A DNA stretch of 64,000 nucleotides. Source: a virus. The notes under the pieces are model-generated. The model saw only the letters and a program-made list of their open reading frames with translations, made no database searches and was not told where the DNA came from. This document shows, piece by piece, positions 37,637 through 46,200 of this stretch. The translations under genes were made by a program, and so were the position numbers. Within the stretch, counting starts at the first letter, position 1. The number at the start of each line of letters is the position of its first letter. The DNA lies in IMG/VR virus record IMGVR_UViG_3300023178_000023, positions 24,390 through 88,389 of that record. One strand, 5' to 3'.

Positions 37637-40600
37637 ATGTCAGTCGTAAATATATTTTTATTTAGAGATATAGTAAAAGTTAAGATTGGAATAGGTTCGC
37701 CTTCCAATCCTGGCACTCCTACGGATGGTCAAGAGATCTCCGAGGGAAACATAACATATGTTTACAATGCGTCTACAACAAATTGGGATATTACAACAAA
37801 AACAAATCAAGTTTTTGTGTCAGGATTATCTTCTGCTATAACTATAAATTTTTCAGCCGGTGATATTATAAAAAATGGTAATAGTGTCGGAACATCTACC
37901 ACAGTAGATAATGGAGATACCGTTAGGCTTTCAGTTACAAGTCCTGTATTAAATACGGTGAACAATTATACGTTCACTGCTGATTCTACAACATTAGAAT
38001 TTAATGTGGAATTAAATGATCCAGTAACCGCAAATTATGATGTAGAAAAAGCCGAAACAATTTCTAATAACGACGACTTAGAAAAAGAAGATGAAAATGT
38101 AAATTTAATTTCTGGTGCAACAGAAAATTTATTTCAGAATATTGCAAAACAGACTCAAACAACAGAGCGTGATGCTCTAATAGTAAAAGATACTATTGAA
38201 AAATATGTACAAGAAAGAGTTGGTAGTAATTTACTTGAGCCAGATTTTGCAGATATTGATATTATTACTGAAATTGCAAAGTTAGAAGGAATCAATCTTG
38301 AATTTATTGCTGACATAGAAACTATTACTCTAAGAGATTTTATTTTAGCATATCTTCAAGATACAGAACTGAAAACTTTAGAATATACTCCTACAGAAGA
38401 AACAGTAGAAGAAAAATCTCAAGAATCTATTGAAGAGGAAGAAACTTTACAAACTTCTGAAACCGAAAAATCAGAAGTTTTAGAAACAATTTCTACTACA
38501 GATGCTTCTTTGTTGGAAACATCTGATAGCGATTCTTTATTAGAAACTAATCTAATTGAAGATTCAGAAACCATTACTTCTTTAGAAACTGCAAGTGCGG
38601 AGATTACAGAGATTATATCTGCAAAAGATGCGGAGATTAATAATGTTACAGACACTATTGAGACAACACAGACATCTACATTTGAAGATATTGAAGAGAT
38701 CTCTTCTCAGGAGACTTCTACATTAGAAGAAACGGAAACAATAACAACTTCTGAAACAGACAAGGCAGAAGAGACAGAGTTTGTTTCATTCACAGAAACT
38801 TCTACTCTAGAAGAAACCGAATCTACTTCAATCACAGAAACTTCTACTCTAGAAGAAACCGAATCTACTTCAATCACAGAAACTTCTACTTTAGAAGAAG
38901 TAGAGGATGTTTCATTTACTAATATTGAAGCTGATGAAGTTCTTGAGCAGGCCAATTTACTAGAACAAATTAAAAACGAGCTTCAAGAACTCACAGAAAC
39001 GAAACAATCTGAAATACTAAGTGAACTAGAAAATATTTTTCTGAATAATTTAGAAAATTTTTCTGAACAGATTACGGTAGATTTTATATCTCAAAATTTA
39101 GCAGATATTTTAGAGAAAGAAAATTTATCAGTACCAGAATTCAATAGTTTTGAAGAATTACAACAGTTTCTTCAAAATGAATTAGATTCTACTACCGAGA
39201 TCACTTCTCTGCGTCAACTGAATTTAGGAGAAATTGATGAAATAATTTCCGTTTCTCTTCAGGAAACATTTACGGATAGCGTAGTCGATTCTTTATTGGA
39301 CACGCCTATCAATGAAATAATAGATTCTGTTGAATTTGCAGATCCAAACATACTGAATGAAATTGAGACTTTTATAGAAACTAATTTCCCTCAAGCTTCT
39401 ATAGAAGAAACCACAACATTTATAGAACCAAGAGAAAGTTCAAACGAAGCTGAAACAGTAGAAGCACAAGAAAAAATTACTGGTGCGACAGAACTTGTTT
39501 CTGGGGTTGATGACACTGATGATTCTTCAGTAAGTTCTGCTGTAAGCACAGATACTTCAGTAGAAGATTCTTCTTTAGAAAATGCAGCAAATCCTGATCA
39601 AACCGAGGATTTTATTCCAGTATCGGGAGTTTCAGAAACGACAATTCCAGAAACTGAAACATCAGAATCTGAAGATTCTTATGAATTCGAAAAATTTAGT
39701 GATGAAGAAATCAATGAAGTAAAAGAGATAGAAACTACATCAACAGATGAAATTAATGATACAAGAGAATTAGAATCTTCAACACCAGACGAAAGTGAAA
39801 ATTTAAGAGAATTGGATTTTGGTTCCGATTCGGATGTTGTTGAAACACAAGAAAAAATTACTGGTGCGGTAGAACTTGTTTCTGGTTCTGATGATACTGA
39901 AGATTCATCACAACCAACTGCTGTATCTACTGAAGGCACTGAAGATTCATCACAACCAACTGCTGTATCTACTGAAGGCACTGAAGATTCATCACAACCA
40001 ACTGCTGTATCTACTGAAGGCACTGAAGATTCATCACAACCAACTGCTGTATCTACTGAAGGCACTGAAGATTTTATTCAGCCACCGTCTATTGGATCTG
40101 AAGAAACTGAAGAGGAATCACAAAAAACTGATATATCAACATCAGAGACTATTGATAGTGGTTTGATTTCTGTTGTTGGTTCTGATGGCATTGTTGAAGA
40201 TTCTCAAAAAACGATAAACAATTCTGATGATGCTGTAGATACAGTACAAACTTCAGTAATTGCATCTGAAGACGAAGAAGAAGATTCTCAACAAATAACT
40301 GTCAACTCTAATGATGCTGTAGATACATCACAAATAATAGTTGTTGCATCTGAAGATGAAGAAGAAGATTCTCAACAAATAACTGTCAACTCTAATGATG
40401 CTGTAGATACAGTACAAACTTCAGTAATTGCATCTGAAGATGAAGAAGAAGATTCTCAACAAATAACTGTCAACTCTAATGATGCTGTAGATACAGTACA
40501 AACTTCAGTAATTGCATCTGAAGATGAGGAAGAAGCGGCGCAGATAACAACCATATCTTCTAACTCTATAGACATTTCAGAGATAGAATCTATTATTCCG

Positions 40601-43270
40601 GCCGAAGATGTTTCAGATATTTCTTTAGATTCAAATTTAGAACAAGGAGAAGAAGTAGATGCTCAAATCCAGTCTGTAGCAAGCGCTGAGGTGCGCGAAG
40701 ATGTTGCTGAAGCGGGAACTGCATCAGAAGATATCTCTGTAGATAACGATGTGGCTGCAGCGTCTAACGCCGATACTGCTGTTGATAATAGTTTAGAAAT
40801 TATACTTTCGACTGATGATAGTTTGGACGACCAACTCACATCTGGGACGGTTACGGATGAAATTTTAGATTCTTCATTAGAACTTTCTACAAATTTAGAT
40901 GATACTACAGATCAAGCAATACTTCAAACACCACCAGTTGATGATACTACAGATCAAGCAATACTTCAAACACCACCAGTTGATGATACTACAGATCAAG
41001 CAATACTTCAAACACCACCAGTTGATGAAAGCGAAGATCAAGCAATACTTCAAATACCACCAGTTGATGAAAGCGAAGATGTTCAACAACCCATTGTAGT
41101 TACAGCAGAAACAGATATTAATGAAGATGCAGATTCATTCATAGGTGCAGATATAGCAATAGATGATACAGATTCTTTAGTTACTGCAAAAGAAGAATCC
41201 GTAGACAGTACAGAATCTATAGATGCTGGAGAAGATCCTTCAATTGATACTTCTGTTGTTTCTATTGTTTCTGACGAAACATCAGAAGATAATACAATTC
41301 CTGTTGTGACAGCTGTGGAAGATGAAGTCGAAGAACCTACAATTTCTACAAAATCTGAAAATGATAGTATTGATTCTGAAATTGTTTCTTCAGCTCAATC
41401 AGAAATTCCTAATGACGAAGCTGATTTTATAGAGACTGGAGTTGACCCCAGTGAAGATCAGAGTTTGGAATTTACTCTTCAAACAGATTCTAATGTTGAT
41501 TTTACTTCACCTCTTCCAGTTTCAGAAGATGATTTAATTCCAGACACTGAAAATATTATTTCGCAACAAGATACAAATATTGACCTTACAGATAGTGTGT
41601 CTCCTAATATTGACGAACCAACAGATGAGACTGTTCCAGTATTAGCACAAGAAGATGTTAGAACTGATCTTACAGATAGTGTATCTCCTAATATTGATGA
41701 ACCAACAGACGAGACTCTTCCAGTATTAGCACAAGAAGATATTAGAACTGATGATAGTGATTTCGTGGAATCGCAAACCGATCTGCGGCCTGATGAGACA
41801 AGTCCAGTTACGGCTCAATTCGATGAGACAATTGATAATGATTCAGCACCAGATTCGCAAACCGATCCACGGCCCGATGAGACAAGCCCTGTCACAACTC
41901 AATTCGATGAGACAATTGATAATGATTCAGCACCAGATTCGCAAGTAGATGATCAGCCCGATGAGACAAGTCCTGTCACAACTCAATTCGATGAGACAAT
42001 TGATAATGATTCAGCGCTAGATCCTCAAGTAGATGATCGGCCTGATGAGACAAGTCCAGTTACGGCTCAGTTTGATGAGACAATTGATAATGATTCAGCG
42101 CTAGATCCCCAAGTAGATGATCGGCCTGATGAGACAAGTCCAGTTACGGCTCAATTTGATGAAAGTTTAGATGATACTGACCCAACTATAGTTCAATCTG
42201 ACCTCATAGAAGAAGATACAATAAATCAAAATGGCGGCGAAAACCTTGAAATAGATGATACAGATATTTCTACTCTAAATGAAACTCCAGAAATTGATGA
42301 TACAGATGCTGTTCCAACTGCTGAAAATTCTGTCGAAATAGAAGAAATTGTTTTAGATTCGAGTTCAGAGGTGCCGGTAGATGCGGATATTGATTTATCT
42401 GGAATCGAAGATACCGTAACAGATCAGGACACTCCAAATCGTATAAGCGATGATGTAAGTTTGGATGACCCTCTAATATTGGAGCCATCAGTAGACGATA
42501 CAACTGATGATGCTGTTGTATTTTCTAAAAATGACGATACTGTAGATGATGATGCAATAATATCAATTATTGAAACAGATCTTATTGATGATACTGAAAT
42601 AAATTTAGGATTTACTGATGATATTCTAACAGACCAAGACACTCCAACTATCGGGGTGGATGATGAATTAGGAGATGAGGATGTTGTATTTGTAACTTCG
42701 ACAGACGATACGATAGATGATGCTGTTATTGTAGAAACGATAGTAGATGATACGATAGATGATGCTGTTATTGTAGAAACGGCAGTAGACGATACAACTG
42801 ATGATGCTGTTATTCTAGAAACAGCAGTAGATGATACAAATGATGAACAATTACAAGTAGGTGCAACAACTGATGATACGGCAGATCAAGAAACTCGGCC
42901 GAGACTTAGTGTTACTATAGAAACAGATTCGCAAATAGTTCTTAGATCTGGTACAGATGAAACTGATACCGAAGCATTGGTTTCAGTAGTTCCAGATGAA
43001 GATCCAGTCCAAGCACCAAACATTCCTAAGCCTCCGGCTGAAGAACCTGTAGAAGAACCTCCTATTTCAAAGCCAGGCGAAGATACATTACCAGAATTAG
43101 CTCCACCGATTAGTGAAGGTTTGGATGATTTTAATAGAGAAAAAGGAATAATTATAATGAGAACTGGAGAAGATAGGTTGTATGCGTTAACTCCTGTTTT
43201 TGATAGCGTAAAAAATAGAAATATTGGTCCGTTTATTGATAGACGCGATTCAGATAGATATTTTGGATAA
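37637..43270 (+). CDS. giant acidic protein made of 14-residue repeats
   Basis: 1878 residues from ATG37637, preferred over in-frame TTGs at 37622/37625 that lie in the terminator T-tract. Family unknown. Layout: residues ~1-130, a beta domain (YVYNASTTNWDIT, VRLSVTSP); ~250-430, Thr/Ser/Glu repeats (LEETESTSITETST); ~430-610, a predicted helical block (LLEQIKNELQELTETK); then 74 consecutive 14-residue units (39887-42994) with Asp/Glu usually at unit positions 2 and 6, e.g. VDDTTDQAILQTPP and VDDTIDDAVIVETA. A Pro/Glu linker and a basic C-terminus (KNRNIGPFIDRRDSDRYFG) follow. The repeat part has no Cys, Trp, Tyr, His or Met that I could find and very few Lys/Arg. It is first in the transcription unit after the terminator. 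A long stalk or fibre seems likely; calcium binding is possible, unproven. Confidence 0.82.
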   Translation: MSVVNIFLFRDIVKVKIGIGSPSNPGTPTDGQEISEGNITYVYNASTTNWDITTKTNQVFVSGLSSAITINFSAGDIIKNGNSVGTSTTVDNGDTVRLSVTSPVLNTVNNYTFTADSTTLEFNVELNDPVTANYDVEKAETISNNDDLEKEDENVNLISGATENLFQNIAKQTQTTERDALIVKDTIEKYVQERVGSNLLEPDFADIDIITEIAKLEGINLEFIADIETITLRDFILAYLQDTELKTLEYTPTEETVEEKSQESIEEEETLQTSETEKSEVLETISTTDASLLETSDSDSLLETNLIEDSETITSLETASAEITEIISAKDAEINNVTDTIETTQTSTFEDIEEISSQETSTLEETETITTSETDKAEETEFVSFTETSTLEETESTSITETSTLEETESTSITETSTLEEVEDVSFTNIEADEVLEQANLLEQIKNELQELTETKQSEILSELENIFLNNLENFSEQITVDFISQNLADILEKENLSVPEFNSFEELQQFLQNELDSTTEITSLRQLNLGEIDEIISVSLQETFTDSVVDSLLDTPINEIIDSVEFADPNILNEIETFIETNFPQASIEETTTFIEPRESSNEAETVEAQEKITGATELVSGVDDTDDSSVSSAVSTDTSVEDSSLENAANPDQTEDFIPVSGVSETTIPETETSESEDSYEFEKFSDEEINEVKEIETTSTDEINDTRELESSTPDESENLRELDFGSDSDVVETQEKITGAVELVSGSDDTEDSSQPTAVSTEGTEDSSQPTAVSTEGTEDSSQPTAVSTEGTEDSSQPTAVSTEGTEDFIQPPSIGSEETEEESQKTDISTSETIDSGLISVVGSDGIVEDSQKTINNSDDAVDTVQTSVIASEDEEEDSQQITVNSNDAVDTSQIIVVASEDEEEDSQQITVNSNDAVDTVQTSVIASEDEEEDSQQITVNSNDAVDTVQTSVIASEDEEEAAQITTISSNSIDISEIESIIPAEDVSDISLDSNLEQGEEVDAQIQSVASAEVREDVAEAGTASEDISVDNDVAAASNADTAVDNSLEIILSTDDSLDDQLTSGTVTDEILDSSLELSTNLDDTTDQAILQTPPVDDTTDQAILQTPPVDDTTDQAILQTPPVDESEDQAILQIPPVDESEDVQQPIVVTAETDINEDADSFIGADIAIDDTDSLVTAKEESVDSTESIDAGEDPSIDTSVVSIVSDETSEDNTIPVVTAVEDEVEEPTISTKSENDSIDSEIVSSAQSEIPNDEADFIETGVDPSEDQSLEFTLQTDSNVDFTSPLPVSEDDLIPDTENIISQQDTNIDLTDSVSPNIDEPTDETVPVLAQEDVRTDLTDSVSPNIDEPTDETLPVLAQEDIRTDDSDFVESQTDLRPDETSPVTAQFDETIDNDSAPDSQTDPRPDETSPVTTQFDETIDNDSAPDSQVDDQPDETSPVTTQFDETIDNDSALDPQVDDRPDETSPVTAQFDETIDNDSALDPQVDDRPDETSPVTAQFDESLDDTDPTIVQSDLIEEDTINQNGGENLEIDDTDISTLNETPEIDDTDAVPTAENSVEIEEIVLDSSSEVPVDADIDLSGIEDTVTDQDTPNRISDDVSLDDPLILEPSVDDTTDDAVVFSKNDDTVDDDAIISIIETDLIDDTEINLGFTDDILTDQDTPTIGVDDELGDEDVVFVTSTDDTIDDAVIVETIVDDTIDDAVIVETAVDDTTDDAVILETAVDDTNDEQLQVGATTDDTADQETRPRLSVTIETDSQIVLRSGTDETDTEALVSVVPDEDPVQAPNIPKPPAEEPVEEPPISKPGEDTLPELAPPISEGLDDFNREKGIIIMRTGEDRLYALTPVFDSVKNRNIGPFIDRRDSDRYFG
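38798..38881 (+). repeat. 42-bp tandem repeat, two exact copies
   Basis: Two identical 42-base units starting ACTTCTACTCTAGAAGAAAC, plus a partial third. They encode the LEETESTSITETST unit of the acidic repeat protein. Confidence 0.9.
39896..40063 (+). repeat. 42-bp tandem repeat, four exact copies
   Basis: Units start at 39896, 39938, 39980 and 40022, each beginning ACTGAAGATTCATCACAACC, with no base differences. They encode TEDSSQPTAVSTEG. A fifth, diverged unit follows. Perfect identity implies recent expansion or ongoing homogenisation. Confidence 0.95.
40223..40540 (+). repeat. 84-bp tandem repeat, about four copies
   Basis: Units start at 40223, 40307, 40391 and 40475 (exact 84-base spacing, each with a TCTRATGATGCTGTAGATA core). 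Each encodes two 14-residue units: one with NDAVDT, the next with SEDEEEDSQQIT. Copies are near-identical; the second has a local change (TSQIIVV) and the last diverges at its end. Confidence 0.92.
40898..41065 (+). repeat. 42-bp tandem repeat, three near-exact plus one diverged copy
   Basis: Units at 40898, 40940, 40982 and 41024. The first three begin GATGATACTACAGATCAAGC and encode DDTTDQAILQTPPV; the fourth encodes DESEDQAILQIPPV. Confidence 0.93.
41819..42154 (+). repeat. 84-bp tandem repeat, four copies
   Basis: Units start at 41819, 41903, 41987 and 42071 with exact 84-base spacing; a diverged fifth begins at 42155. Each encodes FDETIDNDSA(P/L)D(S/P)Q followed by a DETSPVT(T/A)Q unit. 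Confidence 0.93.
42704..42829 (+). repeat. 42-bp tandem repeat, three similar copies
   Basis: Units at 42704, 42746 and 42788, encoding DDTIDDAVIVETIV and close variants, differing at a few bases. A further degenerate unit follows. Confidence 0.9.
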
Positions 43271-43276
43271 TTAATA

Positions 43277-46200
43277 ATGCCTCAGGTACAAATACGTGGC
43301 GGAACAAAAGTTCAAGCCAGAACAAGAAGGATAGATAATATAATTTTCGATTCTGTGGCCGAAGTTACGGTGCAGTATGTAAATTATTATTATGATGAGT
43401 CAAAAGAAAAAAATATTGCCCTTGAAAAGTTAAGAACCTCAATCACATTTGAAACTATCACTTCAAAGTTAGAATATAATCATTTAGAATTAGATTTTTT
43501 AGAAGGAACCACTAGTCCATATGTTCCAATTGGTACAGAAAGTATGGAAAAATTTGCAACCGTTTCTGCGCCCCCTATAGATTATGTGGCAATACATAAT
43601 GAATTTTTGCCAGGAAAGTTTGTAAGTTCTAAAAATCATAGAGAAAGATTTTCTGGAGATGATTCTAGCAGATTTGTTGTGCTTGATGATAATTTTAGAA
43701 AAACTGCTACTATGCCATTACGGCACGTACACACTTTAAATAATCCTAATGATTCTGGGCCGGGGGATGCGTTTCATTTTTCCATTTTATCTAGAAATAT
43801 ACTTACAGAAAATCCCAAGGTTAGAGTTAGTGTTTACAGAAGCACTTTGGAGTATGAAGATGCAATTGAAAATTTGGATGAATTTCAAAGAGGCTTGTCG
43901 TCTGTATTCGTTCAAAGCTTTGATTATTCGATTGAGGGTGTTGGATGGAATAGATTTGTAATAAATTTAAGAACTTTAAACATACCTATTGGTAACTGCT
44001 TGTTGTGGTTTGTTATTGAAAGATTGCCAATTATAATTGAAAATCCATTTGATATTCCTTCTGGAGAATATAATGAATCATTTAATGAAACTAATATACA
44101 AATAGAAACTATCGTTGATGATAATTCTGAAACTAAAATTTATAGATTTTTAAGTTCTATAGATGATTGGATTGATAATGACACATTAACAACTAGGCCC
44201 TTTTCTATTCAAATAAATGGAGTCGATTTAACTTTAGATGTTGATTTTTCATATCAATTATTTAAACATAGAGAAACTATACGAAAATTAGAAATAACAT
44301 TTTCTGACGATGTTCTTCCATTAACTCAGGAAGGCGAACTTTCATCTTTCTCAGGAGTTCTTACAGTTGAGCCTAGAACAACAGGTGTTAATTCTTATGC
44401 TATTTTATCGAATTGGTATAAATTTTCACACGGCGCAATTTTTACCGATGGCAGCGCGATATATCCATCTATACCTTCTGAAATTGATTCGTGGCAAGTT
44501 AACGCGGATGACGCGATTTCATATACCAGAAACAGTCGGTCTTATATTGGATTTGTTTCTCCTGACCCAATCGAGTCTTATGAACTAGAAACTCAAGTTT
44601 CTTCGACAGGAAGAGATGATGATGCTATAGGTGTTGTGATTGGTTTTGCGAAAGATGAGGATTATGAATATACATTAAGTGCTGTTAGAGTTCATGGTGG
44701 TATGTTTGGTGGAGTAACTTGGATGTTGGCTACAAACATAGCACAAACAATATCATTTAATGGTAGAACTATATCTGATAAAATTTCTAGTCATAGATGG
44801 TATCTTAGAACACCAGCCGGAGAAATAGATTATGAAACAATCCCTAATATTGGAAGAAATTGGAGCAATACTCCAACAGGAGCAAAAATAAAAATTAGAA
44901 AAGAGGGAAATATTATAAAGGCATGGACAAGCCAGATGAATTCTGATGTAATTGACCCTGCAAGTTTAATTGAAATTGATCTTAATGAATATGAAGATAC
45001 TAAAAAATTCATTAACTCTCGATTTGGATTCTCTACTTATTCACAATCAAATTCAAAATTTACTAATATATCTTTTTCTCCTATCATTGGAGAAACGAAC
45101 TTAGAAGATATAAAGGCCGGAGAATTATTTGTTGGGGGATTTGCTACTGAGATTGCTTCCACTGAAGTCAAAAATTTAAATCCAAAGGCAAATCATGAAT
45201 TTATAGATTCAATTACAGCCGAAAGATTTATCATAGATGGGCCAAAAGTTGCGAAAGAAAAATTTAACTTTATAACATTTGAACTAACTTCAGCAATAGA
45301 CACTGATTCTGAAAATTTCATAGATTTAATTAAACCAAGTCTATATGCTGGAACTATACTTGATTATACTAATATTAGTATGCTTTTAAAAACTAAAAAA
45401 CTTACATTTACACACAATCCTTTTACTGGATTTAGAATTGATTATCTCACCGAAAACATTGATTCTCAATTAGTGTCAGGCGAAAGTTTAGTTGATATAT
45501 TAAATAGATATATTTCTCCTACGAACGACTTATTTGCTGCTCAAAAATTAGTAGAAATCATCGAAGGAAAAGACGCAGCGAAAAGATATGTTGAGTTTAT
45601 ATCTTCTGAAATGAGTCAAAATATTATACAAAATATTTCAGGAGAATTTACATCAACAGGAGTTTCTATAGAAAATATTTCTAGTGAATTTGCTATATCT
45701 CAAAATATAAGTAAAAAAATAATAGAAGTAGGATATGCTGGAATAAAATATGAATTCTCATACGATCCTATCGATAGAGTGCAAAATTTAGATTCTATTA
45801 CTAAAGAATTAAATCTTTCAGAATTTATTTCTATTTCTGATATCGCTTCTATTCAAAATTATGGAAGAGAATTAAATAGAGCAGTAGATATTTTAAAAGA
45901 ACAAGATCTTGTTATGGATATACAATCTGGATTGTATTATTTCGAACCCCAAGATTATTTAAATGATATTACAAAATCTATGTATTTTGGTAAACCAAAA
46001 GATAGCATTATTCCTATCAATTATGGTTTCCAAAAATATACAGATTCTACAGAAAAATACAAAAAATATATTGAATTATCGAAAGACATTCTATTTGAGT
46101 TTGAGCCCTTTGCAGAAAACCCAATAGATATTTTATTCAATTCTGAACTCTTTATTGAAAAACCAAAAGATATAGAATATGATACTCTTTGGATGAATGC

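Noticed and set aside
39896-40063. CRISPR-like array
   Set aside because: The repeats are directly adjacent with no unique spacers and are in frame within a coding sequence.
39876-41099. Open frames on both strands across the 42/84-bp repeats (e.g. 39876-40166, 40895-41099)
   Set aside because: They are periodic shadows of the repeats in other frames. The repeat length is a multiple of three, so any frame without a stop in one unit stays open. No ribosome site or plausible protein.
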